The notes: generated from the sequence alone by a model not told the origin. Positions 1 through 9,343 are shown, counted from the stretch's first letter. The stretch is 64,000 nucleotides of DNA from Oxalobacteraceae bacterium (GCA_003537575.1 DPRS01000069.1:32116-96115), one strand, 5' to 3'. Numbers and translations are program-made.

Positions 1-399
1 CTCCCACCAGCGCGCATAACGCCAGTAACGTGCCGGCAAGGCTTCTTTGCGGGCCGCCGCCTGTTCGGCCATGCGCCGCATGCGTATTTGCAGCCACACC
101 ACCGGCAGCCAGCAGATCCCGGCCACCAGATAGAGCGCCATCGACCAGACGATCCACGGCGTATCGAACTGCCAGCCCGCCATCTGCAACAGCGCGATGC
201 CGGTCAGCGGCTGCAGGATCGCAGCCGGCGTCGTGAATATCCAGTCGGCCAGCACCACGAAACGCGCCACTACCGCCTGCGCTTCCACGCTCCTGCTGCG
301 GTTGGTGCAAAACAAATAAAAAGCCGAGCCGAAGCCGACGCCAACCAGCACCACGGAAGACAGGATGTGCAGCGTTTTAAGGATCAGATACGAAGACAT
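1..399 (-). CDS. DUF2269 family integral membrane protein (3' end outside window)
   Basis: The open frame starts at the ATG at 399 and is still open at the window edge, so 133 codons are visible and the C-terminus is missing. The product starts MSSYLILKTLHILSSVVLVG and has three clear hydrophobic segments (about residues 5-30, 45-70 and 77-102) with a basic loop (RMRRMAEQ) after the third. This pattern and the N-terminal LKTLHILSS stretch fit the DUF2269 family of small inner-membrane proteins, whose function is unknown. It lies 7 nt downstream of the SDR/DoxX gene, so the two are probably cotranscribed. The family assignment comes from memory of the family pattern. Confidence 0.7.
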   Translation of the reverse strand, partial: MSSYLILKTLHILSSVVLVGVGFGSAFYLFCTNRSRSVEAQAVVARFVVLADWIFTTPAAILQPLTGIALLQMAGWQFDTPWIVWSMALYLVAGICWLPVVWLQIRMRRMAEQAAARKEALPARYWRYARWWE

Positions 400-406
400 G
401 AGAATA

Positions 407-1672
407 TCAAGCTTTCCTGGTTTCGGAAGCATCCAGCACCAGCAGCAGCGCCAGAATCGGAATGTTTTTCAGCACCGGCCCGAACGGGTGCCGCCAATAT
501 TCGGGCAGGAAAATCGTGATGATGACAGTGTAAGAAGCGATCAGTGCCATTTGCAGGCGCCACAGCAAGCGACTCGGCGCCAGCAAGGTCGCCAAGCCCA
601 GTCCGCAGTCCAGCAGCGCGGCTGCATAGAGCGCAGCGGTCGCGGCAACCCCGTGCAGGCCGACCTGGTTCAGCATGGCGATGCTCTGGTCCATCGGGTA
701 AATCCCGAGCGACAGTAATCCGGTGACAATCCACACCAGCGCCAGGGCAACACGCATGAGCGGCAGGGTCCAGTCGGCGATCGCCTGTGCCCTCAGCATG
801 TCCGGCGCCAGCCCCGTGAACCAGGAAGGCGCTGCGCGAGGCGCGCGCCCCAGCAATTGCGCGAACGCGGCCTTATCCGCCACGTTTCCCTCTTCCAGCA
901 TGCGCAGGGAATCCGGCGACAGCACGCTTTGCGGCAGCAGCGCTGCCAGCCTGGCCACCAGGCGCATGGCCGGCAGCAGAAGCGGCAGCCATGCCGGCGG
1001 CGGCAGGTGCATCGCGTCGCGATAGGCTTGCAGCATGGCGCGGTAAGTCATGGCCTTCGGCCCTACCGCCGCAATGTTCTGGCGGTGATGCGTGGCCGAG
1101 TTCAGCAGGCACAGCACGGCGGCACACACATCGTCGATATGGACAGGTTGCAACAACTGGCCACCGTCCCCCGGCAATCCAATCACCGGCAAACTGGCGA
1201 GCATGCGAAAAAATCGGCTGCTGGCGCCGTCGGCACCCACGATCAGCGAAGGACGCAGGATGGTCCAGTCGAGAGCGGATTGCTCCAGACTGGCGTCGGC
1301 CTGTCGCTTGCTGCGCATGTACGGCGTGAACGGTCCCGCCGTCGTGGCACCCAGTGCCGAGATCTGGATGACACGCCTGACCCCGGCCTGTTCGCACGCC
1401 TGGAAGAGCGCAATCGGCGCGTCGCGATGAATGGCATCGAAGCGCCGCGTCTTGCCTTCACTCATCATCCCGACAGCATTAATCACCGCGTCAATGCCGG
1501 CCAGGCGCGGCAGCCAATCATCCTTGTGCACATCCCGCGCATAATCCATCGCCATGTCTGAAGGCAGCGCCGGCACGCGAACGCCGCGCACGACTTCATG
1601 CCCTACCCCGGCCAGCGCATCGCAGAGATGCCGGCCGATGAAGCCATTCGCTCCGCATACCAGAATTTTCAC
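407..1672 (-). CDS. SDR-type NAD(P)-binding protein fused to a DoxX-like membrane domain
   Basis: The 421-residue product has an N-terminal Rossmann fold of the extended/atypical SDR (NmrA/YbjT-like) type, with the dinucleotide motif GANGFIG at residues 7-13. A later stretch, YMRSKRQADASLEQSALDWT, matches the Tyr-x3-Lys region and following helix of such enzymes. From about residue 290 on, four hydrophobic helices resemble DoxX-like (DUF4281/DoxX_3) membrane domains, so the enzyme part is probably membrane-tethered. The GTG start is chosen because a strong AAAGGAGG lies 4 nt upstream. Substrate is unknown; SDR-DoxX fusions are recurrent in Proteobacteria. It heads a likely two-gene operon with the DUF2269 gene. 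Confidence 0.8.
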   Translation of the reverse strand: MKILVCGANGFIGRHLCDALAGVGHEVVRGVRVPALPSDMAMDYARDVHKDDWLPRLAGIDAVINAVGMMSEGKTRRFDAIHRDAPIALFQACEQAGVRRVIQISALGATTAGPFTPYMRSKRQADASLEQSALDWTILRPSLIVGADGASSRFFRMLASLPVIGLPGDGGQLLQPVHIDDVCAAVLCLLNSATHHRQNIAAVGPKAMTYRAMLQAYRDAMHLPPPAWLPLLLPAMRLVARLAALLPQSVLSPDSLRMLEEGNVADKAAFAQLLGRAPRAAPSWFTGLAPDMLRAQAIADWTLPLMRVALALVWIVTGLLSLGIYPMDQSIAMLNQVGLHGVAATAALYAAALLDCGLGLATLLAPSRLLWRLQMALIASYTVIITIFLPEYWRHPFGPVLKNIPILALLLVLDASETRKA

Positions 1673-1772
1673 ATTGCCTCCTTTGCGGGAATCCGCACGT
1701 CAGCAGACTTGTCGAACCCAATCCAAGATTTTTGCAATTTCAGTAAAGACAGAAATACCAGGGCAAAAATTT

Positions 1773-2333
1773 TTATGCCGGTTCTTCTGGCTGCCGGTCT
1801 CCGGCACGCGCCTCTCCCCGCACAAATTTCTGCACCGTCGCCCCCATTTTCAACAGCTTCATGAGCGTTGCCGGTTCCAGTCGCAGCATCTCATCGGTCC
1901 AGGATGTCAGGGTTTCCATCAAGGCTAGGGTTTGCCGGATGCGCTCTTGCGCCGCCTTGTCCTCTTGCGGCAGATCCGGGCTGGTCAGGCATTCGCGCAG
2001 CGTGAAAATCGTCGGGTCCAGTTCGCGCGTCTTGCGTTCCCTGACGATGGTGCGGAACAATTCCCACATATCTAGAGAAGTCTCGAAGTGGTCGCGCCGG
2101 TCACCCATGAGGTGGGCTAGCTTGACCAGCTTCCAGTTTTGCAATTCCTTCAGGCTGGTCGAGACGTTCGAGCGCGCCACGCCTAAGGTCTCGGCAATTT
2201 CCTCGGCATTCATCGGCTTGCCGGTGATATATAGCAAGGCATGGATCTGGCTGACGGTGCGGTTCACTCCCCAGCGCGATCCCATTTCACCCCAGTGCAG
2301 TACAAATTTTTGCGAGATTGGCGTCAGTTTCAT
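1773..2333 (-). CDS. GbsR/MarR-type winged-helix transcriptional regulator
   Basis: The 186-residue protein begins MKLTPISQKFVLHWGEMGSR and carries a winged helix-turn-helix at about residues 38-70 (MNAEEIAETLGVARSNVSTS), followed by a wing (LAHLMGDRRDHFETS). This is the GbsR branch of the MarR superfamily (COG1510), which in other bacteria controls glycine betaine uptake or synthesis genes. No osmoprotectant genes lie in view. It is transcribed away from argF, so it may regulate itself or the downstream SDR operon 100 nt away. The C-terminal helices probably form the dimer interface. Its ligand and targets cannot be told from the sequence. Confidence 0.8.
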   Translation of the reverse strand: MKLTPISQKFVLHWGEMGSRWGVNRTVSQIHALLYITGKPMNAEEIAETLGVARSNVSTSLKELQNWKLVKLAHLMGDRRDHFETSLDMWELFRTIVRERKTRELDPTIFTLRECLTSPDLPQEDKAAQERIRQTLALMETLTSWTDEMLRLEPATLMKLLKMGATVQKFVRGEARAGDRQPEEPA

Positions 2334-2450
2334 AGGGCCAGAATAGAGTTTTCCAAAATTTCTGTCAATACTGAAATAAATGAAATATTGAGCCCGATCC
2401 AGCGTAGTCTTGATTTAATGCAATCCTCTACCGTCCCGACTGTCATTCCT

Positions 2451-2520
2451 TTGACAAAACTCTTATAATTGAAGCAGTTACAGACACAACTTATCGGCGG
2501 CAGGCGCCACCCTTGCCGCC
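2451..2520 (+). promoter_or_regulatory. Putative argF promoter elements and leader hairpin
   Basis: A perfect TTGACA at 2451-2456 and a perfect TATAAT at 2464-2469 lie only 7 nt apart, too close to act as one -35/-10 pair. One of them probably pairs with a weaker partner. Downstream, GGCGGCA (2496-2502) and TGCCGCC (2514-2520) form a 7-bp hairpin with an 11-nt loop that ends 10 nt before the argF ATG. It therefore covers the place where a ribosome binding site is expected. Confidence 0.4.
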
Positions 2521-2530
2521 GTTTCTATTT

Positions 2531-3445
2531 ATGGCAATCAAACACTTTCTGCAGTTTTCTGATTTCACGCTCGACGAGTTCGAGTATGTGATGGGACGCG
2601 CGCGCATCATCAAGCAAAAGTTCAAGAATTACGAACCGCACCCCACGCTAGCCGACCGCACCCTGGTGATGGTGTTCGAGAAAAACTCGACGCGCACCCG
2701 TTTGTCCTTCGAAGCCGGCATGCACCAGATGGGCGGCGCAGCGATTTATCTGAACACCCGCGACAGTCAGCTCGGCCGCGGCGAACCGGTCGAAGATGCC
2801 GCGCAAGTCATGTCGCGCATGTGCGACGTGATCATGATCCGTACCTTCGGCCAGGAGATCATCGAGCGCTTTGCCAGGCATTCGCGCGTACCGGTCATCA
2901 ATGGCCTGACCAACGAGCATCATCCCTGCCAGGTGCTGGCCGATGTCTTCACCTACATCGAGCACCGCGGCTCGATCACCGGCAAGACCGTGGCCTGGGT
3001 GGGCGACGCCAACAACATGCTGTACTCCTGGTTGCAGGCAGCCCAGGTATTCGGTTTCCATGTCAACGTCTCGACGCCGGCGGGATACCCGATCGACCAG
3101 TCGCTGGTGGCGCCGGACAACCAGCGCTATACCTTCTTTGCCAATCCTTCCGATGCCTGCCAGGATGCCGATCTCGTCACCACCGATGTCTGGACCAGCA
3201 TGGGTTTCGAGGAAGAAAACGCTGCGCGCCTGAAAGCTTTCGACGGCTGGATCGTCGATGCCGCCAAGATGAAGCGCGCGCGTCCCGACGTCCTGTTCAT
3301 GCACTGCCTGCCGGCGCACCGCGGCGAGGAAGTAGCGGCCGAAGTCATCGACGGCCCGCAATCGGTGGTGTGGGATGAAGCTGAAAACCGCCTGCACGTG
3401 CAAAAGGCCCTGCTGGAATTCCTGGTGCTGGGCAGGCTCGCTTAG
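2531..3445 (+). CDS. argF: Ornithine carbamoyltransferase
   Basis: This cytosolic enzyme joins carbamoyl phosphate to ornithine to give citrulline in arginine biosynthesis. The 304-residue product has the carbamoyl-phosphate motif STRTR (53-57), HPCQ (131-134), the SMG loop (223-225) and the ornithine/catalytic segment HCLP (258-261), all intact. Length is normal for anabolic OTCases. The ATG at 2531 is preferred over an in-frame TTG at 2513 because the protein aligns from MAIKHFLQF and the TTG sits inside a leader hairpin. argG follows 75 nt downstream, giving an argF-argG unit that covers ornithine to argininosuccinate. Confidence 0.97.
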   Translation: MAIKHFLQFSDFTLDEFEYVMGRARIIKQKFKNYEPHPTLADRTLVMVFEKNSTRTRLSFEAGMHQMGGAAIYLNTRDSQLGRGEPVEDAAQVMSRMCDVIMIRTFGQEIIERFARHSRVPVINGLTNEHHPCQVLADVFTYIEHRGSITGKTVAWVGDANNMLYSWLQAAQVFGFHVNVSTPAGYPIDQSLVAPDNQRYTFFANPSDACQDADLVTTDVWTSMGFEEENAARLKAFDGWIVDAAKMKRARPDVLFMHCLPAHRGEEVAAEVIDGPQSVVWDEAENRLHVQKALLEFLVLGRLA

Positions 3446-3454
3446 TTAGCTTAG

Positions 3455-4861
<1,407 letters not shown>

Positions 4862-4892
4862 GTACAACTATCTCACTATCAGACACGACAAC

Positions 4893-5207
4893 ATGAGCAC
4901 TCAATTCGACCACGTCAGCGTCATCAAGAAAGCCAACATTTACTTTGACGGCAAATGCGTTTCGCATTCGGTGATTTTCTCCGACGGCACGAAAAAAACC
5001 CTCGGCGTGATTTTCCCTTCGAAGCTGACATTTACTACCGGCGCGCCGGAAATCATGGAAATCAATGGTGGCAAATGCCGCGTGCTGCTGGCAGCTGGCG
5101 GCGACTGGAAAACCTACGAAGCCGGCCAGCGTTTTGAAGTGCCGGGCAATTCCAGCTTCGATATCGAAACCCTGGAAACGCTCGATTACGTCTGCCACTT
5201 CGGCTGA
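4893..5207 (+). CDS. ppnP: Pyrimidine/purine nucleoside phosphorylase
   Basis: This 104-residue single-domain cupin-like protein belongs to the PpnP/YaiE (DUF1255) family. The family phosphorolyses a broad range of purine and pyrimidine nucleosides to base plus (deoxy)ribose-1-phosphate. Diagnostic stretches are [28 protein letters not shown] and the C-terminal [12 protein letters not shown]. Full family length is present. It sits 31 nt after argG and is followed by the murB terminator hairpin. There is no obvious functional link to arginine synthesis. Confidence 0.92.
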   Translation: MSTQFDHVSVIKKANIYFDGKCVSHSVIFSDGTKKTLGVIFPSKLTFTTGAPEIMEINGGKCRVLLAAGGDWKTYEAGQRFEVPGNSSFDIETLETLDYVCHFG

Positions 5208-5220
5208 TTCGCGGCTGATT

Positions 5221-5259
5221 CAAAAACGGGCTGGTTGGCAGTCGATTGAGCCAGCCCGT
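5221..5259 (-). terminator. Rho-independent terminator of murB (possibly bidirectional)
   Basis: ACGGGCTGG (5226-5234) and CCAGCCCGT (5251-5259) form a 9-bp stem. On the minus strand the stem is followed by TTTTTG, so it reads as a murB terminator. On the plus strand the T tract is poor, but the hairpin could still help end the argF-argG-ppnP transcript. Confidence 0.75.
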
Positions 5260-5332
5260 CATTATCAACACGTCATAGGCAGCACGTAGTAGCCAGCACA
5301 TCATAGCTGGATTGGGACAACAGTCCTCAGTC

Positions 5333-6361
5333 TCAGACGATGACCGGCTCCGGCTCGATTTGCACGCCAAAGCGGGCCTGCACATCTTCCTGTATCTTTC
5401 GCGCCAGGTTCAGCATGTCCTGGCCGGATGCCCCGCCGCGGTTCACCAGCACCAGGGCCTGCTTTTCATAGACGCCTGCCGCCCCCAGGCTCTTGCCTTT
5501 CCAGCCGCACTGCTCGATCAGCCAACCGGCGGCGAGCTTGTAGCTGCCGTCAGGCTGGGCATAGCTGACCAGTTGCGGATAGCGCTCCAGCAAGGCATGG
5601 CGCTGCTGCGCCGGCACCACCGGATTCTTGAAAAAGCTGCCGGCATTGCCGATCACGGCCGGATCGGGCAATTTGCGGCTGCGAATGGCGATAACGGCAT
5701 TGCTGATATCGGCCGCGCCAGGATGATCAAGCCTGCGCGCCGCCAGCTCCTGACTTAATTCCGCATAGCGCAGATTGGGCTGCCACTGTTTCGGCAGCGC
5801 GAAGGTCACATCCAGAATGACCGCCCGTCCGCGCAAGGCTTGCTTGAAAACACTGTCGCGGTAGCCGAATGCGCAGGCAGCCTTGTCCAGGCTCGACACT
5901 TCGCCGCTCTCCAGGTCGAGCACGGTCGCGCAATGGAAACAATCCTTGAGCTCCGCTCCATACGCGCCGATATTCTGGATCGGCGCAGCACCGACGCTAC
6001 CGGGAATCAGCGAAAGGTTTTCCAGCCCACCGAGGCCGTGGGCCAGCGTCCATAGAACAAACTGGTGCCAGTTCTCCCCGCTGGCTGCCTTCACATAAGT
6101 TGCATGGTCATCCTCACCAGTGATGGCAATACCTTTCATGCACATGTGCAATACCACACCGGCAAAGTCGCCTGTCAGCAGAATATTACTGCCGCCGCCG
6201 AGCACCAGGCGCGGCAAACCGGCCAATTCAGCTGAAGCATTTACTTTCAGTAACATCTCTAGTGAATCGATTGTTACATAACGTTTCGCAGTAGCATGAA
6301 TACCAAAAGTATTATGGTCTTGCAAAGGGAAATCGGATTGAATAACGGAAACGTCTATCAT
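5333..6361 (-). CDS. murB: UDP-N-acetylenolpyruvoylglucosamine reductase
   Basis: MurB is a cytosolic FAD enzyme that reduces UDP-GlcNAc-enolpyruvate to UDP-MurNAc, the second committed step of peptidoglycan synthesis. The product (342 residues from this ATG) has the FAD-binding segment LVLGGGSNIL, the type I insert, the catalytic-serine segment GNAGSFFKNP and the C-terminal glutamate stretch QIEPEPVIV. Length fits type I MurB. The ATG at 6361 is preferred over an in-frame TTG at 6370. No Shine-Dalgarno lies upstream; a TATAAT (6371-6376 on this strand) sits only 9 nt before the ATG, so the mRNA leader may be extremely short. Confidence 0.95.
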   Translation of the reverse strand: MIDVSVIQSDFPLQDHNTFGIHATAKRYVTIDSLEMLLKVNASAELAGLPRLVLGGGSNILLTGDFAGVVLHMCMKGIAITGEDDHATYVKAASGENWHQFVLWTLAHGLGGLENLSLIPGSVGAAPIQNIGAYGAELKDCFHCATVLDLESGEVSSLDKAACAFGYRDSVFKQALRGRAVILDVTFALPKQWQPNLRYAELSQELAARRLDHPGAADISNAVIAIRSRKLPDPAVIGNAGSFFKNPVVPAQQRHALLERYPQLVSYAQPDGSYKLAAGWLIEQCGWKGKSLGAAGVYEKQALVLVNRGGASGQDMLNLARKIQEDVQARFGVQIEPEPVIV

Positions 6362-6553
6362 AGGAGGCAAATTATAGTCGCAATATAGTGACAGGCGGAC
6401 TTTGCGACATTGCCTCTCAGCTTCATTGATTTACTATAATTTTCAACAAGACAACTCTAGTCAGGGATTGACGAGTTGGTTAGAATTGCCACTTGAATAA
6501 TATGCAATAACCGCGGCCTGCTGCTCTACCGCCGCTTACAAGGATTAAAAGTC

Positions 6554-7039
6554 ATGCCTTCATTTGATGTTGTTTCCGAAGCAAACCTGGTGGAAGTAAA
6601 AAACGCCGTGGACCAGGCAAACAAGGAAATTTCAACCCGTTTCGATTTCAAGGGAAGCGACGCGCGCGTCGAGCAAAAGGAACGCGAGTTGACGGCCTAT
6701 GCCGACTCGGAATTCCAGCTGAATCAGTTGCGCGATGTGCTTATGGCCAAGATGACCAAGCGCAATGTCGACGTGCGCTTCATGGACAACGGCAAAATTG
6801 AAAAAATCGGTGGCGACAAGGTCAAGCAAGTCATCAAGATCAGAAATGGCATCGAATCCGATGCCGCAAAGAAAATTGTCCGCATCGTCAAGGATAGCAA
6901 GATCAAGGTACAAGCCAGCATCCAGGGTGAAGCCGTGCGCATCAATGGCGCCAAGCGCGACGATCTGCAGGCGACCATCGCCCTGCTGAAGAAGGATGTG
7001 ACCGACCTGCCGCTGGAATTCAACAATTTCCGCGATTAG
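6554..7039 (+). CDS. yajQ: YajQ-family nucleotide/c-di-GMP-binding protein
   Basis: The 161-residue product is a full-length YajQ (DUF520) protein beginning [20 protein letters not shown], with the conserved core [20 protein letters not shown] and the C-terminal [16 protein letters not shown]. Family members have two RNP-like folds. They bind nucleic acids or, in Xanthomonas and Pseudomonas, cyclic di-GMP, acting with transcription factors. The role here is not determined. The next gene begins almost at once downstream, suggesting cotranscription. Confidence 0.92.
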   Translation: MPSFDVVSEANLVEVKNAVDQANKEISTRFDFKGSDARVEQKERELTAYADSEFQLNQLRDVLMAKMTKRNVDVRFMDNGKIEKIGGDKVKQVIKIRNGIESDAAKKIVRIVKDSKIKVQASIQGEAVRINGAKRDDLQATIALLKKDVTDLPLEFNNFRD

Positions 7040-7064
7040 CATGACTGATTCCTGGGAGAGTATC

Positions 7065-7391
7065 ATGCCGCGCTACCGCTTCCCCGCTTCCATCCTGCCT
7101 GCCATGGCAGAACCGGCGAGCCGGGGCGATGGCCGGCCTGTGCCCGTCCAGTGCGCGCTGGAAGTGCAATTCCCGCATATTCTCTCGGCCATTCAGGCAC
7201 TATGGGGTTTCAAGGAGTTGAATACCTACTTCACCAAGCTGACCATCGACGAGCGCGGCGGGCGCGCCGGCTTCCCGCCGGAAGTCTGGGATGAGATTCA
7301 TACCTTGCTGCGCCTGCATCAGGAAATCCTGCCGGAACCTCTGTTCGCCACGAATATCTCCCGCCATGCGCTTGACTTCCGTATCAGCTAG
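7065..7391 (+). CDS. Conserved small hypothetical protein
   Basis: This is a 108-residue soluble protein without signal peptide or membrane helix. I do not recognise a named family. The region VQFPHILSAIQALWGFKELN followed by a charged segment (LTIDERGGRAGFPPEVWDEI) looks conserved and helical. The ATG at 7065 is chosen over 7041 because GGGAGAG lies 5 nt upstream of it, while nothing resembling a ribosome binding site precedes 7041. It sits directly behind yajQ and overlaps the next gene by 26 nt, so all three may form one translationally coupled unit. Confidence 0.7.
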   Translation: MPRYRFPASILPAMAEPASRGDGRPVPVQCALEVQFPHILSAIQALWGFKELNTYFTKLTIDERGGRAGFPPEVWDEIHTLLRLHQEILPEPLFATNISRHALDFRIS

Positions 7392-8007
7392 CCTGCTGGC
7401 CTGCCTGTCCTGGGCTGGCTGCGCCGTCGCCGCCGACATCGATCTGGTCGGCGTTTTTCCCGGCAAAGCCGTTTTGGTGGTCAATGGCGGCAATCCCAAG
7501 ACCTATACGGTCGGCAATACCGTCCTCGGCAATATCAGGCTGACCGGCGTCGACAGCGCATCGGCAACCCTGGAAGAAAACGGCAAGCGGCAGACCCTGC
7601 AGCTCGGCGAACATTTCAACCGTGCCGCACCTTCCGGCCCGGCCAGCGTCACGCTGCACCCGGACAGCCAGGGCCATTACATCACGCAAGGACAGATCAA
7701 CGGCGGCACGGTACGCATGCTGGTCGATACCGGCGCCAGCATGATCGCCCTGCCAGCCAGCGACGCCGCGCGCCTGGGGATCGATTACCGGAAGGGCCAG
7801 CTCGGTTATTCCAGCACGGCCAACGGCGTCAAGCCGGTGTACCGGGTCACGCTCGATACGGTCAGGATCGGCACCATCCAATTGAATCAGGTCGACGCCA
7901 CCGTGCATGAAAGTGGCTTGCCGATCATCCTGCTCGGCATGTCTTTCCTCAACCGCACCGAAATCCGCCGCGAGAGCGGACTCCTGACTCTCTCCAAGCG
8001 TTATTAA
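7366..8007 (+). CDS. Secreted/periplasmic retropepsin-like aspartic protease (TIGR02281 type)
   Basis: The 213-residue product begins with a signal peptide (MRLTSVSASLLACLSWAGCAVAA). After an N-terminal domain with an SH3-like look, a clan AA aspartic protease domain starts near residue 105 with the active-site motif DTGAS at 121-125. It ends with the second conserved hydrophobic-Gly element ILLGMSFLNR. One Asp per chain implies a homodimeric active site, as in retroviral proteases and the TIGR02281 family. The start is the ATG at 7366, which yields the signal peptide; the frame opens upstream at 7291 within the preceding gene. Substrate is unknown. Confidence 0.82.
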   Translation: MRLTSVSASLLACLSWAGCAVAADIDLVGVFPGKAVLVVNGGNPKTYTVGNTVLGNIRLTGVDSASATLEENGKRQTLQLGEHFNRAAPSGPASVTLHPDSQGHYITQGQINGGTVRMLVDTGASMIALPASDAARLGIDYRKGQLGYSSTANGVKPVYRVTLDTVRIGTIQLNQVDATVHESGLPIILLGMSFLNRTEIRRESGLLTLSKRY

Positions 8008-8050
8008 TCCACGGTTTCCGCGCAGGCTGCGGCCGGATTAAAAAAGAAAA

Positions 8051-8072
8051 TGGGCACGGTAATCCGTGCCCA
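8051..8072 (-). terminator. Second hairpin downstream of aroG
   Basis: TGGGCACGG (8051-8059) and CCGTGCCCA (8064-8072) form a perfect 9-bp stem with a 4-nt loop. On the minus strand it is followed by TTTTCTTTTTT, a good T tract, so it can back up the first aroG terminator. Confidence 0.75.
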
Positions 8073-8108
8073 CTGGGCGCCTACAAGGAATGAACCCCGA
8101 AGAAAGAA

Positions 8109-8128
8109 CCACGCCTCCTTGGGCGTGG
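8109..8128. terminator. Hairpin terminator directly after aroG
   Basis: CCACGCC (8109-8115) pairs with GGCGTGG (8122-8128). On the minus strand the hairpin begins 8 nt after the aroG stop and is followed by TTCTTTCTT. On the plus strand a weaker CTTATTCTTC follows, so it may also stop transcription from the aspartic protease gene. Confidence 0.65.
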
Positions 8129-8136
8129 CTTATTCT

Positions 8137-9210
8137 TCAGACTTCTTCTTTGGCTTCTTCCTGCAGGCGGCGCTGCTTGACCGCTTCGGCCAAGCCTTGG
8201 AGCACGCCCAGGCTTTGCTCCCAGTTGATGCAGCCGTCGGTAACCGACTGGCCGTACACCAGTTCCTTGCCTTCCACGAGATCTTGGCGGCCTTCCACCA
8301 GGTTCGATTCGACCATCACGCCGACGATACGAGTGTCGCCCCTGGCAATCTGGCCGGCGATATCAGCGCACACCGGCACCTGGTTTTCCGGCTTCTTCGA
8401 ACTGTTGGCGTGCGATGCATCGATCATCAGACGCGATGCCAGGCCATTGCTGGCGATTCCTTGGCAGGCGGCTTCCACGCTGGCGGCATCGTAGTTCGGC
8501 GCCTTGCCGCCGCGCAGGATGATATGGCAATCTTCGTTGCCGGCAGTGGAAACGATCGCCGAATGGCCACCCTTGGTCACCGACAGGAAATGATGCGGCT
8601 GCGAGGCCGCCTTGATGGCGTCGACGGCAATCTTGATGTTGCCGTCGGTGCCGTTCTTGAAGCCGACCGGGCATGACAGGCCGGAAGCCAGTTCTCGGTG
8701 CACTTGCGATTCGGTGGTGCGAGCGCCGATCGCGCCCCAGCTGATCAGGTCGGCAAAATACTGCGGGCTGATCACGTCGAGGAATTCGGTGCCGGCCGGG
8801 ACTCCCAGCTCATTGATCCTGACCAGCAGTTCACGCGCCATGCGCAGGCCGTCATTGATGCGGAAGCTGTGATCCATGTACGGGTCGTTGATCAGGCCTT
8901 TCCAGCCGACGGTGGTACGCGGCTTTTCGAAATACACGCGCATGACGACTTCGAGTTCGCCGGCAAAACGCTCGCGCGCCTTCACCAGAAGGTTGGCGTA
9001 TTCCATCGCCGCCTTCGGGTCATGGATGGAGCAGGGGCCGATGACCACCATCACGCGGTCATCCTGGCCATGCAGGATGCGATGTAGGGCGGTGCGCGCA
9101 TTGGCGACTACTTCACCGACCTTGGCCGAGCACGGAAACTCGCGAATCAGGTGCGAGGGTGGTGTCAATTCTTTCAATTCTCGGATCCTCAGATCGTCAG
9201 TGCGCGGCAT
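8137..9210 (-). CDS. aroG: 3-deoxy-7-phosphoheptulonate synthase (DAHP synthase, class I)
   Basis: The 357-residue enzyme condenses phosphoenolpyruvate with erythrose 4-phosphate, the first step of the shikimate pathway. Motifs include VMVVIGPCSIHDPKAAMEYA, SCPVGFKNGTDGN, the metal/substrate segment ILRGGKAPNYDA, DASHANSSKKPENQ and the C-terminal DGCINWE. This is the AroAI-alpha type of E. coli AroF/G/H; which aromatic amino acid inhibits it cannot be read here. Its start is followed upstream by a repeat-rich intergenic region that probably holds its promoter. Erythrose 4-phosphate is supplied by the pathway of the nearby transketolase. Confidence 0.96.
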   Translation of the reverse strand: MPRTDDLRIRELKELTPPSHLIREFPCSAKVGEVVANARTALHRILHGQDDRVMVVIGPCSIHDPKAAMEYANLLVKARERFAGELEVVMRVYFEKPRTTVGWKGLINDPYMDHSFRINDGLRMARELLVRINELGVPAGTEFLDVISPQYFADLISWGAIGARTTESQVHRELASGLSCPVGFKNGTDGNIKIAVDAIKAASQPHHFLSVTKGGHSAIVSTAGNEDCHIILRGGKAPNYDAASVEAACQGIASNGLASRLMIDASHANSSKKPENQVPVCADIAGQIARGDTRIVGVMVESNLVEGRQDLVEGKELVYGQSVTDGCINWEQSLGVLQGLAEAVKQRRLQEEAKEEV

Positions 9211-9237
9211 CTTTTGCTCCTAAAGTAAGAATTCATG

Positions 9238-9327
9238 TTGGGGACAGAGTACCGCTCAACTTTAATCAGTTGGGGACAGAGTACCGCTTTGCTTAACTCT
9301 GTCCCACAATTGCAAGAACGCTGTCCC
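9238..9327. repeat. Cluster of GGGACAGAGT palindromic (REP-like) repeats
   Basis: The 18-nt unit TTGGGGACAGAGTACCGC occurs at 9238-9255 and again at 9270-9287. The second copy runs into an inverted half (ACTCTGTCCC, 9296-9305), so GGGACAGAGT (9273-9282) and ACTCTGTCCC form a perfect 10-bp stem with a 13-nt loop. A partial inverted unit, CTGTCCC, lies at 9321-9327. The 36-nt segment 9270-9305 recurs in opposite orientation at 53711-53746 with one mismatch. The cluster fills the space upstream of aroG. Confidence 0.85.
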
Positions 9328-9343
9328 AAAAAAAGGGGAAACA

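Noticed and set aside
2451..2469. TTGACA plus TATAAT as a single argF promoter
   Set aside because: The spacing is 7 nt instead of 16-18, so they cannot act as one -35/-10 pair.
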